Shown here piece after piece: positions 16,725-25,564 of a DNA stretch of 64,000 nucleotides (positions within the stretch are counted from its first letter, which is position 1; every line of letters starts with the position of its first letter). Origin of the DNA: Alistipes sp. (GTDB lineage: Bacteria > Bacteroidota > Bacteroidia > Bacteroidales > Rikenellaceae); assembly GCA_017437045.1 (NCBI GenBank), contig JAFSBY010000002.1, positions 1 through 64,000 on the forward strand. Direction: 5' to 3'. Under the pieces are notes generated by a model that was not told where the DNA came from, did not search any database, and worked only from the letters and a program-made list of their open reading frames with translations. Both the position numbers and the translations under genes were made by a program.

Positions 16725-19565
16725 ATGAGCAAGTATCTCGGTCGATTGATCTGCGCGTTAGGGGCGTGTGTCGTGGGCTATGCTGCGGCAGAGGCCTCCA
16801 TGCCTGCCTCCAAGCCTACGGAAACTGCCAAGCAGGTGGCGTGGTATCCGATCGAGACGATTCATCGTCCCTATGTGCGGTGGTGGTGGTTGGGCAGTGC
16901 CGTCGATCGGGAGAGTTTGACCTACAACCTTGAAGCGTTTGCCCAGCAGGGCTTCGGTGGCGTGGAGATCACCCCGATCTATGGCGTGCAGGGTGGTGAA
17001 GCCAACGAGATCGACTACCTCTCGCCCCGGTGGATGGAGATGCTCCGCCACACCCTTGCAGAGGGCGAACGGTTGGGTGTGGCCATTGATATGAATAATG
17101 GCACGGGGTGGCCCTTTGGTGGTCCGCAGGTCGGCTACGAACACTCGGCACAGAAGTTTATCATCGAGCGGTGGCCGTTAGCGGCAGAAGAGCCCTTTAA
17201 GCACCAGATTCGGCCGAGCGATCCCAAACAACAGGATGTGGCCAAGCTGGTGGCTGTCAAGGCTGTTGCGGGCGATCGGCAGATCGACATCACGGATCGG
17301 GTAGACCCGAATAACCGACTCCTTTGGAGTGCCCCCGATACGGCCGAGTGGACGATCTATGCCCTCTTCTCGGGGCGTACGCGCCAAAAGGTGAAGCGTG
17401 CTGCGCCGGGTGGTGCGGGGTTGGTCATGAACCATTATGACAGTAGTGCGTTGTATCACTATTTGGGGCGATTTGAACGCGCCTTTTCAGAGAGTGGAGT
17501 AGCCTATCCCAAGACCCTGTTCAACGATTCGTTCGAGGTCTATGGGTCGAGTTGGGACGACAAACTTCCTGCGGCATTCCTCGCCCGCAACGGCTATTCG
17601 CTGCTCGACTGCCTGCCCGAGCTCCATGGGGAGGGGGATTCGGACCGTCGGGCCCGCATCGTGAGCGACTACCGCGAGACGCTCACCGAGTTGCTGCTCG
17701 AAAACTTCACGCAACCCTGGACGGCGTGGGCACATCGACACGGAGCCGTCACGCGCAACCAGGCGCATGGATCGCCGGCCAACCTGATTGATATCTACGC
17801 AGCGGTCGATATTCCCGAGTGCGAATCGTTCGGACGCTCGGAGTTCGACCTGCCACAACTGCGCTACGATTCGATCCGCAAACCCAACGACGGCACACCG
17901 GCTGTCTTGAAATTTGCCTCGTCGGCTGCCCACCTTACGGGTAAACGTACCACCTCGGCCGAGGCATTGACGTGGCTGACGGAGCATTTCCGCACCTCCC
18001 TTTCGCAATGCAAGCCCGAGATCGACCAGATGTTGGCCTCGGGGGTGAATCACCTCGTCTTTCATGGTGCGCCCTACTCACCCAAGGGGGCGGAGTTCCC
18101 TGCTTGGCGATTCTATGCCTCGATCAATATGAGCCCTACGGCGGCCTTTTGGCGCGATGTGCGCCCTTTGGCCGACTATATAGCCCGATGCCAGTCGTTC
18201 CTTGCGGCCGGTGAGCCGGATAATGAGCTGTTGCTCTACCTCCCGCAGTACGATATTTGGCATGAGCAGCAGGGAAACCCCTTCCTGATCTTCGATATCC
18301 ACAAGATGGACCGCACGATGCCCCACATCAAGGCGACGATGGATGCGTTGGTCGCTGCGGGCTACGATGCCGACTACCTTTCGGACCGCTACCTGCAAAC
18401 ACTCCGCGTAGAGCGGGGCGTGATCTGCTCGGAGGGCGGTGCGCGTTACCGTGCGCTGTTGATCCCCGCCTGCCACAAGATGCCGACCGAGAGCCTGGCC
18501 AAGTTGCTTTCGCTCGCCAAGCAGGGGGCAACGATCCTCTTTGCGGAGCACTATCCCGATGATGTGCCGGGGTGGAGACGCCTTGCCGAACGACCGCAAT
18601 TTGCACGTTTAAGACATCAGCTCCCTGCCGATACCGACTTCTCGACTGTCGAGGTGCATCGCAAGGGACGCGGACGGATCATTACGGGTTCGACGCTCGA
18701 TGATCTCTGCCAAGCGGCCGGCATTCGTCCCGAGCCCTTCAAGCGGGAGTTGGGCGGCACGATGATCCGCCGCAGGAACGAGGTGGGCGGCTACAACTAC
18801 CTCCTTTCGATGCTCCGCAACCGCCCTATTGACGGCTGGGTGAGGCTCGCTACCGATGCCGAGGCGGCGCTGATCTTTGACCCGATGACGGGGCAAATGG
18901 GGAGGGCACAGACCCGTCGCAACGCGGAGGGGACGATGGAGGTGAAGCTGCAACTACGACCGGGTGAGTCGTTGATCCTCAAGACCTTTGCCGAGCCGAT
19001 CGAGTACGAACGCTGGTGGCCCTATATCGCCCGTCGGGGTGAGCCGCGTGTGATCGACCGAGGGTGGCAGCTCTCCTTCCCCGAATCGACGCCTGCCATC
19101 GCGGAGCGCTTCGACATCGACACGCTCTGCGCCTGGACCGCGCTGCCTGATCCGCGTGCCCGCATCAACCAGGCTACGGCACGCTACGAGGTGCGCTTTA
19201 GGCTCGATGACACGGCCCATGAGGCCGATGATTGGCTGCTCGACCTGGGCGACGTGCGCGAGAGTGCCGAGGTGTGGCTCAACGGTGAGCGGGTGGCTAC
19301 GCTGACAACCATCCCCTTTGCGGTGCGGGTAGGCGACTATCTTCGCCCCGGGGAGAACCGTCTGCGGATTGAGGTGACGAACCTCCCGTCGAACCGCATT
19401 GCCGAGATGGAGCGGCAGGGCATCAAGTGGCGCATCTTCAAGGATGCCAACATCGCCAGCGTGACGGGGCAGAAGAGCTTCTCGTTTGGCGATTGGCCGA
19501 CCGACCCCTCGGGGTTGAACAGTCGGGTCACGCTGACGCCCATTCACTACGAAACGCAAAACTGA
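16725..19565 (+). CDS. GH106 alpha-L-rhamnosidase
   Basis: Secreted rhamnosidase expected to remove rhamnose from rhamnogalacturonan. The 946 residues start with a signal peptide ending near YAAAEA. The GH106 N-terminal motif RPYVRWWWLGSAVDRESL, followed by FGGVEITPIYGVQG, is clear. The middle catalytic region (about residues 100-700) includes DMNNGTGWPFGGPQVG, and a C-terminal galactose-binding-like sandwich ends with NRLRIEVTNLPSNRIAEMER. Length is normal for the family. GH105 follows after 15 bp, so the pair works on the same polymer. Confidence 0.93.
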   Translation: MSKYLGRLICALGACVVGYAAAEASMPASKPTETAKQVAWYPIETIHRPYVRWWWLGSAVDRESLTYNLEAFAQQGFGGVEITPIYGVQGGEANEIDYLSPRWMEMLRHTLAEGERLGVAIDMNNGTGWPFGGPQVGYEHSAQKFIIERWPLAAEEPFKHQIRPSDPKQQDVAKLVAVKAVAGDRQIDITDRVDPNNRLLWSAPDTAEWTIYALFSGRTRQKVKRAAPGGAGLVMNHYDSSALYHYLGRFERAFSESGVAYPKTLFNDSFEVYGSSWDDKLPAAFLARNGYSLLDCLPELHGEGDSDRRARIVSDYRETLTELLLENFTQPWTAWAHRHGAVTRNQAHGSPANLIDIYAAVDIPECESFGRSEFDLPQLRYDSIRKPNDGTPAVLKFASSAAHLTGKRTTSAEALTWLTEHFRTSLSQCKPEIDQMLASGVNHLVFHGAPYSPKGAEFPAWRFYASINMSPTAAFWRDVRPLADYIARCQSFLAAGEPDNELLLYLPQYDIWHEQQGNPFLIFDIHKMDRTMPHIKATMDALVAAGYDADYLSDRYLQTLRVERGVICSEGGARYRALLIPACHKMPTESLAKLLSLAKQGATILFAEHYPDDVPGWRRLAERPQFARLRHQLPADTDFSTVEVHRKGRGRIITGSTLDDLCQAAGIRPEPFKRELGGTMIRRRNEVGGYNYLLSMLRNRPIDGWVRLATDAEAALIFDPMTGQMGRAQTRRNAEGTMEVKLQLRPGESLILKTFAEPIEYERWWPYIARRGEPRVIDRGWQLSFPESTPAIAERFDIDTLCAWTALPDPRARINQATARYEVRFRLDDTAHEADDWLLDLGDVRESAEVWLNGERVATLTTIPFAVRVGDYLRPGENRLRIEVTNLPSNRIAEMERQGIKWRIFKDANIASVTGQKSFSFGDWPTDPSGLNSRVTLTPIHYETQN

Positions 19566-19580
19566 AACAAGCATAAACCA

Positions 19581-20714
19581 ATGAAAAAGAGCCTATTATC
19601 GCTGTTGCTGCTCTGCTTTGCTGCCGCCTCGGTGGGTGCGCAGGAGCTACCGCCGCGTGCCGAGATTTTGGAGGTCACGCGCCGTGTGAATGACTACCTG
19701 ATGCTCAAGAAGTATCCCGATCCGACGGCCGTGATGCCCTACTATGCGCGCAAGAAGGTCTATGAGTCGAACATCTGGACCCGCGCGGTCTATTACGAGG
19801 GGTTGATGGCCCTCTATGCGATCTGTCCCGACAATCGCTACTACGATTATGCCGTGCGTTGGGCCGACTTCCACAAGTGGGGCATGCGCCGCGACGATAC
19901 GACAACGCGCAATGCCGACAACTACTGCTGCTCGCAGACCTACATCGATCTGTATCGCCTTGAGCCGCAGCCCGAACGCCTGCGTAAGACCCTCGCCTTG
20001 TGCAATATGTTGGTCAATACGCCCCAGGTCGAGGATTGGACCTGGATTGATGCCATTCAGATGGGTATGCCCGTCTTGGTCAAGTTAGGCACGTTGCAGG
20101 GCGATGTGCGCTACTACGAGAAGGCCTACGCCATGTATGCCTGGAGCCGCAATACGTTGGCCGGAGGTCTCTACAACGAGCAGGAGGGGCTTTGGTGGCG
20201 CGATAAGGACTTTGTGCCGCCCTACAAAGAGCCCAACGGCGAGGATTGCTATTGGTCGCGCGGCAATGGCTGGGTGGTGGCTGCGTTGGTGCGCGTCTTG
20301 CAGGAGCTGCCTGCGGATGCTGCCCACCGCGACCTCTATATCAAGGATTTGCGCACGATGTGCAAGGCCCTGAAGGCGTGCCAGCGCGAGGATGGCTTCT
20401 GGAATGTCAGCCTGCATGACGGCTCGCACTTTGGCGGCAAGGAGTTGAGCGGTACGGCCCTCTTCGTCTATGGCATGGCGTGGGGCATCAACAACGGAGT
20501 GCTGGATCGTGCGGAGTATCTGCCCGTTGTCGTGAAGGCATGGAACGCCATGGTCCGCGAGGCGGTTCACCCGAATGGCTTCCTCGGTTATGTGCAGGGC
20601 ACGGGCAAAGAGCCCAAAGATGGGCAGCCGGTGGCCTACGACGCGAAACCCGACTTTGAGGATTACGGCACGGGATGTTTCCTCCTGGCCGGCTCGGAGG
20701 TCTATAAACTTTAG
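19581..20714 (+). CDS. GH105 unsaturated rhamnogalacturonyl hydrolase
   Basis: Removes the 4,5-unsaturated galacturonyl residue left by pectin or rhamnogalacturonan lyases. An (alpha/alpha)6-barrel enzyme of 377 residues with a signal peptide ending near VGAQ. The catalytic region WIDAIQMGMPVLVKLG, with the likely general-acid Asp near residue 157, and the YWSRGNGWVVAALVRVL segment match YteR/YesR-type enzymes. Since no lyase is encoded in this window, its substrate must come from a lyase elsewhere. Its product would need KduI/KduD, also not seen here. Confidence 0.93.
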   Translation: MKKSLLSLLLLCFAAASVGAQELPPRAEILEVTRRVNDYLMLKKYPDPTAVMPYYARKKVYESNIWTRAVYYEGLMALYAICPDNRYYDYAVRWADFHKWGMRRDDTTTRNADNYCCSQTYIDLYRLEPQPERLRKTLALCNMLVNTPQVEDWTWIDAIQMGMPVLVKLGTLQGDVRYYEKAYAMYAWSRNTLAGGLYNEQEGLWWRDKDFVPPYKEPNGEDCYWSRGNGWVVAALVRVLQELPADAAHRDLYIKDLRTMCKALKACQREDGFWNVSLHDGSHFGGKELSGTALFVYGMAWGINNGVLDRAEYLPVVVKAWNAMVREAVHPNGFLGYVQGTGKEPKDGQPVAYDAKPDFEDYGTGCFLLAGSEVYKL

Positions 20715-20725
20715 TTGCGGTGCGT

Positions 20726-22027
20726 ATGAAGAAGATGCTCTTTCTGTGGATGATCCTGCCCCTTATGGGCTTTGCTGCGGGCGACCGATTCCCCGATGGT
20801 ACGCCGATCTCGAAGTGGTTCTCGGAGGTGCAGCCGGTGGATGTGGCGACGCTCGGTGAGCGGTTCGTGGTGACCGATTATGGCGTGCAGCAGGATAGCA
20901 CGTTGCTGCAGACCGCGCGGTTGCAGGCCGTCATCGACCGTGCGGCCGAGCGTGGTGGTGTGGTGGTGATCCCCCGAGGGGTCTTTTTGAGCGGTGCGCT
21001 CTTCTTTAAGCAGGGCACGCACCTCCATTTAGAGGAGGGGGCGGTGTTGAAGGGTAGCGACGATGTTGCCGACTTCCCGATTGTCGATACGCGCATCGAG
21101 GGGCAGTCGGTGAAGTACTTTGCCGCCCTGGTCAATGCCGATCGTGTGCGGGGCTTCACGATCTCGGGCAAGGGGGCTATCGACGGCAACGGCCTGCGCT
21201 ATTGGCGCGCCTTCTGGCTGCGTCGGCAGTGGAATCGGAAGTGCACGAACATGGACGAGCAGCGTCCCCGCCTGGTCTACATCTCCCATGCCGAGGATGT
21301 GCAGATCGAGGGGGTCACCCTGCGCAATTCGCCCTTCTGGACCTGCCATATCTACCGCTCGGAGCGGGTGAAGGTGGTCGGTGTGACCCTCTTTGCACCG
21401 GCTAAACCGGTCAAGGCACCCAGCTCGGATGCGCTCGATTTGGATGTCTGCCGCGATGTGCTGGTCAAGGGGTGCTATCTCTCGGTCAATGACGATGCCG
21501 TGGCACTCAAGGGCGGCAAAGGCCCCTGGGCAGACCAAGACCCCAACAACGGCAGCAATGAGCGGATCATCATCGAGGATTGCACCTTCGGTTTCTGCCA
21601 TAGTTGCCTGACCTGCGGCTCGGAGTCGATCCACAACCGCAACGTGATCCTGCGCCGCATTCGGGTCGATGAGGCCAACCGCCTGCTGTGGCTCAAGATG
21701 CGCCCCGATACGCCGCAGAACTACGAGTATATCACCGTGGAGGATATTCGGGGCAATGTCGGCTCGTTCCTCTACATCCGCCCCTGGACGCAGTTCTTCG
21801 ACCTGAAGGATCGGAAGGATCCCCCGATGTCGTATGGCGACCATATCACGATGCGTCGCTGCGAGATCGACTGCAAGACCTTCTTCAATGTGCGGCCTGC
21901 GGAGGATCAATACCGTCTCTCGAATTTCCGGTTTGAGGATTTGACCATCCGTGCCGAGCAACCTGCCTGCGACCGTTCGCAGATCGAGGGTTTCACCTGG
22001 CAGCGGGTCAAGGTAAACGGAGATTAA
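20726..22027 (+). CDS. GH28 polygalacturonase family protein
   Basis: Hydrolyses galacturonan or rhamnogalacturonan linkages; a right-handed beta-helix of 433 residues with a signal peptide (start MKKMLFLWMILPLMGFAAG). The GH28 catalytic aspartates lie in SSDALDLD and in SVNDDAVALKGG. The usual histidine motif is represented by FGFCHSCLTCGSES, a modified form of the GHG-containing consensus. ATG 20726 is preferred over GTG 20720. It ends the pectinase run; the next gene is convergent. Confidence 0.9.
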   Translation: MKKMLFLWMILPLMGFAAGDRFPDGTPISKWFSEVQPVDVATLGERFVVTDYGVQQDSTLLQTARLQAVIDRAAERGGVVVIPRGVFLSGALFFKQGTHLHLEEGAVLKGSDDVADFPIVDTRIEGQSVKYFAALVNADRVRGFTISGKGAIDGNGLRYWRAFWLRRQWNRKCTNMDEQRPRLVYISHAEDVQIEGVTLRNSPFWTCHIYRSERVKVVGVTLFAPAKPVKAPSSDALDLDVCRDVLVKGCYLSVNDDAVALKGGKGPWADQDPNNGSNERIIIEDCTFGFCHSCLTCGSESIHNRNVILRRIRVDEANRLLWLKMRPDTPQNYEYITVEDIRGNVGSFLYIRPWTQFFDLKDRKDPPMSYGDHITMRRCEIDCKTFFNVRPAEDQYRLSNFRFEDLTIRAEQPACDRSQIEGFTWQRVKVNGD

Positions 22028-22056
22028 ATGTAGAATTTAGAATTTAGCCTCCGCCG

Positions 22057-23379
22057 CTAACTCACCTTTTCGTAGAGGCTCTTCAGGCGGCGGGTCATGC
22101 CGTATTGACACCCTCCGCGCACGATCATGTAGAGCGTGAAGGCGGCCCAGAGGGCATCGTTGCCGATGAGTGGCTCTCCTCCGTAGAAGAGCACAAAGAA
22201 GGCGGCCGCAGCGCAAAGCATCGAATTGCGCATCACACGGCTCTCCGTAGCCCCGATCATGATGCCGTCCAAGGCAAAGGGCACGGCGCAGAAGAGGGGC
22301 ACGAGGATGATCCAGACGATGTAGCTGCCTGCCAGCTCGATGATCTGCTCGGCTTGTGGCTGGCTGTGATCGACAAAGAGCGACAGCAGCTCCCGCCATC
22401 CCGCGACGTAGCCCCCGACGAAGAGCAGGGCGATGGCTACGCTCCAGAGGATCGAACGGTTGATGCAACGACGCAGGTTGTAGCCGTCGCGTGCCCCGAT
22501 GAATCGTCCCGTGAGGGCCTCGGCGGCATAGGCAAAGCCGTCGGCCATGTAGGAGAAGAGCGTGAAGAGCTGCATGAGCAAGGTATTGACCGCCAGCAGG
22601 TTCTTGTCCTCCATGCGTGCCGAAGCAGCCGTAAAGAAGGTGTAGACGATCACGTTGCACAACGTGCGAATCATGATGTCGCGATTGATGCGGAAGAAGC
22701 TCTTGAGGGGTTCTATGGCCAGCACCCTCCGCCAGTCGATGCGGGTCAGCAGGTGGCGATAGTTGTACCACAGCAGCCACAACGAGAGGGCTACACCGAG
22801 GTATTGCGCCAGCACCGAGGCGTAGGCGATGCCGACAATGCCCTGCTCGAGCCCGAAGGCGAAGAGGAAGCTGCAGCCGATGTGGACCAAATTGACCACG
22901 ATGGCCGTAGCCATGGGTATCACGGCATTTTGCATGCCCGTAAACCAGCCGTTGAAGCCGAAGAGCAGGATGCCGGCAGGCACGGCCCAGATGCGGGCAA
23001 AGAAGTAGGCGCGTGTCATCTCGTCGCCCTGCATGATGCGGAGGGCTAACTCACCCAGGGGCCACTGCAGCAGCAGGAGCACCACACCGATCGCCGCGGC
23101 AATGAGCAGCGCACGGATGAGCATGTTGGTGCACTCGGCCCAATCCTTGGCGCCGTAGGCTTGCGCCGTCAGGCCGCTCGTGCCCATGCGGACAAAGGAG
23201 CAATTCCAATAGATAAAGTTAAAGATCGAGGCTCCGATGGCCAATGCCCCGATCGTGGCGGCCGAATCTGCGCCCCAATGACCGGCTATGGCGGTCGAGG
23301 CGATGCCCATCAGCGGAACGGTGACGTTCGAGATGATGTTCGGAACGGCTAAACGGATGATGGCGCGGTTGATCTGCAT
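22057..23379 (-). CDS. MATE family efflux transporter
   Basis: Inner-membrane exporter using a Na+ or H+ gradient. The 440 residues contain about twelve hydrophobic segments. The N-terminal stretch RLAVPNIISNVTVPLMGIASTAIAGHWG is typical of the DinF-like branch, with the duplicate half beginning around FFRINRDIMIRTLCNV. The substrate is not predictable. ATG 23379 was chosen over 23409, which would add residues encoded by an AT-rich repeat. The gene is convergent with the pectinase operon. Confidence 0.9.
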   Translation of the reverse strand: MQINRAIIRLAVPNIISNVTVPLMGIASTAIAGHWGADSAATIGALAIGASIFNFIYWNCSFVRMGTSGLTAQAYGAKDWAECTNMLIRALLIAAAIGVVLLLLQWPLGELALRIMQGDEMTRAYFFARIWAVPAGILLFGFNGWFTGMQNAVIPMATAIVVNLVHIGCSFLFAFGLEQGIVGIAYASVLAQYLGVALSLWLLWYNYRHLLTRIDWRRVLAIEPLKSFFRINRDIMIRTLCNVIVYTFFTAASARMEDKNLLAVNTLLMQLFTLFSYMADGFAYAAEALTGRFIGARDGYNLRRCINRSILWSVAIALLFVGGYVAGWRELLSLFVDHSQPQAEQIIELAGSYIVWIILVPLFCAVPFALDGIMIGATESRVMRNSMLCAAAAFFVLFYGGEPLIGNDALWAAFTLYMIVRGGCQYGMTRRLKSLYEKVS

Positions 23380-23390
23380 ACGGCTTTGCC

Positions 23391-23473
23391 TAAATTCAAA
23401 ATGTAGCATTCAAAATTCAACATGAATTATAAGCGGAATAATTCTAAATTCTACATTCTAAATTTTGAATTTG
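23391..23473. repeat. AT-rich AAATTCAAAATGTAG repeat cluster
   Basis: Alternating TAAATTCAAAATG, CATTCAAAATTCAA and TTCTAAATTCTACATTCTAAATT motifs, belonging to the same family as 8374-8409. It lies in the 5' leader of the MATE gene. Confidence 0.7.
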
Positions 23474-23491
23474 TCTTATCTCTTTCGGACG

Positions 23492-23523
23492 CAAAGGTAG
23501 CAAGTTTTCGTCGTATTTTGCAA
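23492..23523 (-). promoter_or_regulatory. MATE gene promoter
   Basis: On the minus strand TACCTTTG (complement of 23492-23499) lies 21 bp after TTG (complement of 23521-23523), fitting the Bacteroidetes promoter. The predicted leader of about 110 nt contains the AT-rich repeat. Confidence 0.6.
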
Positions 23524-23563
23524 TTTGGGCGGTCGGCATGTGCGTTTTTCCTAAAATTTAACG

Positions 23564-23571
23564 TACCTTTG
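23564..23571 (+). promoter_or_regulatory. -7 box for pseudouridine synthase gene
   Basis: TACCTTTG matches TAnnTTTG and lies 31 bp ahead of the start codon. The expected -33 position holds only a GTTTTT run. Confidence 0.55.
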
Positions 23572-23602
23572 CAGCCGCAAATCAGCAATTTAATAGCATA
23601 AG

Positions 23603-24859
23603 ATGGAAAAGAAATTCAACGACTCAAGCTCGGCCTTGTCGCGTTTCGGACGTGATAAGCGGGTGCGCACCGTGACGGCCGCCACCGAGCGCGTAGAGCG
23701 TCGTCCGCACACCGAGCATTCGGAGGGTGGACGCTTCGAGCGCGATGCCAAGCGTTCGACCAACAATTTTAATCGCCCGGAGCGCGACTTTAATCGTTCG
23801 GAGCGCAGCTTCAATCGCACGGAACGTGACTTTAATCGTTCGGAGCGTACGGCAAAACCGGCCAAGCGTGCCTCGTACAATCCTCATTTTTCGGAGGATA
23901 ACCGTCCGCTCTTCGAGGAGCGCGGTGCACGCGAGGAGCGCAAGCCCTTTGGACCGAAGCGCGGGGGCAGCAAACCCTACGGTCAGAAACCTGCGGGCGA
24001 GAAGCCCTATGGGCAGCGTCCTGCGGGTGACAAGCGATTCGGAGGCAAGCCCTTCGAGGGTCGCAAGGGTGCCCCGAAGCGTAGCTATACGGCCTCGGAC
24101 GAGCGTCCGCAACACTACCCGAAGTTCAACCCCGAGCGTCAGACGGGCCAGATGCGCCTGAATCGGTTCTTGGCGCAGTCGGGCATCTGCTCGCGCCGCG
24201 AGGCTGACGACCTGATCACAGCCGGGCTGGTGACGGTCAATGGGGTGCTGGTGACGGAGTTGGGCACGAAGGTGCTGCCTACGGACGAGGTGAAGTTCAA
24301 CGACGAGCGTCTGCAGGGAGAGAAGCGGGTCTACTTGGTGCTGAACAAGCCGAAGGGTTATGTCACCTCGCTCGATGATCCGCATGCCGACAAGTTAGTG
24401 ATGGACCTGGTCAAGAATGCCTGCACGGAGCGCATCTATCCCGTAGGGCGATTGGATAAGAACTCGTTGGGTCTGCTGCTCTTCACGAACGATGGCGACC
24501 TGACGAAGACCCTCACGCACCCGTCGTACCGCAAAAAGAAGATCTACCAGGTGACGCTCGACAAGCCCCTGACGCGTGCCGACATGGACCGCTTGGCCGA
24601 GGGTATCACGCTCGAGGATGGCGAGATCTATGCCGACGAGATCTCCTACCTGAAGGACAACAAGCAGGAGGTGGGCATCGAGATCCACTCGGGCCGCAAC
24701 CGCATCGTGCGCCGTATGTTTGAGTTCTTGGGCTACACGGTGACCAAGCTCGACCGCGTCTATTATGCGGGACTGACGAAGAAGAACCTCAAGCGTGGCG
24801 CTTGGCGTTTCCTGACCAAGGAGGAGGTCACGCGCCTCAAGGCGGGTCTCTACGAGTAG
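23603..24859 (+). CDS. rRNA pseudouridine synthase, RsuA/RluB family, with long basic N-terminus
   Basis: Converts uridine to pseudouridine in rRNA, probably 23S. Residues about 185-235 form an S4 RNA-binding domain (MRLNRFLAQSGICSRREADD), followed by the catalytic domain with the aspartate motif GRLDKNSLGLLLFTNDGDL. The first 180 residues are low-complexity and basic, with a repeated block of NRxERDFNRSER type (about residues 53-83) and a KPYGQKPAGEKPYGQ-type block. This tail is probably disordered and may bind RNA. RluB and RluE-type specificity cannot be separated by eye. Confidence 0.9.
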   Translation: MEKKFNDSSSALSRFGRDKRVRTVTAATERVERRPHTEHSEGGRFERDAKRSTNNFNRPERDFNRSERSFNRTERDFNRSERTAKPAKRASYNPHFSEDNRPLFEERGAREERKPFGPKRGGSKPYGQKPAGEKPYGQRPAGDKRFGGKPFEGRKGAPKRSYTASDERPQHYPKFNPERQTGQMRLNRFLAQSGICSRREADDLITAGLVTVNGVLVTELGTKVLPTDEVKFNDERLQGEKRVYLVLNKPKGYVTSLDDPHADKLVMDLVKNACTERIYPVGRLDKNSLGLLLFTNDGDLTKTLTHPSYRKKKIYQVTLDKPLTRADMDRLAEGITLEDGEIYADEISYLKDNKQEVGIEIHSGRNRIVRRMFEFLGYTVTKLDRVYYAGLTKKNLKRGAWRFLTKEEVTRLKAGLYE

Positions 24860-24917
24860 GCGTAGTCTAAATTCAAAATTTAGAATTTAGAATTCAAAAT
24901 TATTTTTTTGAATTACA

Positions 24918-24965
24918 AAATTACATTACATTACAGGGGGCACCCCCTGTAATGTAATGTAATTT
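24918..24965. repeat. Perfect 48-bp palindrome, copy 2
   Basis: Same 23-bp arms as at 16568 with a CA spacer. Flanking ATTACAA/TTGTAAT extends the pairing after a one-base bulge. Confidence 0.95.
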
Positions 24966-25460
24966 GTAATTAGAGGCTGCGCCTCCGCTTGATATCCACA
25001 TTCCCTCCTAAATCCTCCCTTTGCCAAAGGGAGGCTTCGCCTCCACTTACTAATATTACTAATACCTACAATCCCTCCTAAATCCTCCCTTTGATAAGGG
25101 AGGACTTGAGGGGTGATTCTAACGACCGTCTGTGCTGGAAGTTCTAATAACCGCTGATATAGAGGGAGTTATAAGAATCATAGGAATAATGAGCATGCGG
25201 ATGCTTATAGGGCTTTAGACAGCCTTCCCATAACTCCCATTATTCCCATAATTCATTTTGAATTTTGAATTCTAAATTTTGAATTTAGGCTACGCCTCTC
25301 CAACGACCGCTGATATAGAGGGAGTTATAAGAATAATAGGAATAATGAGAATGCCTATAAGTCATTAGACTATAATCCCATAACTTTTATTATTCCTATC
25401 ATTCATTCTAAATTTTGAATTCTAAATTCTAAATTTTGAATTTGGCCTGCTTCGCCTCCA

Positions 25461-25518
25461 ATTACAAATTACATTACATTACAGGGGGCACCCCCTGTAA
25501 TGTAATGTAATTTGTAAT
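25461..25518. repeat. Perfect 58-bp palindrome, copy 3
   Basis: The same palindrome with arms extended to 28 bp (ATTACAAATTACATTACATT onward) around a CA/GC centre. It is the longest of the three copies and 540 bp from copy 2 in the same intergenic gap. Confidence 0.95.
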
Positions 25519-25564
25519 TCTCCAAAAAAATAATTTTGAATTTTGAATTCTAAATTCTAAATTT

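Larger units (their letters stand above)
24860..25564. other. Repeat-rich intergenic region
   Basis: Seven hundred bases without a gene. It holds two copies of the long palindrome, several AT-rich AATTTAGAATT runs, a duplicated CCCTCCTAAATCCTCCCTTTG block (around 25005 and 25072), small GAGGC/GCCTC hairpins, and two copies of a GAGGGAGTTATAAGAAT unit (around 25160 and 25320) related to the tandem repeat at 241-661. It lies between convergent genes. Confidence 0.8.
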
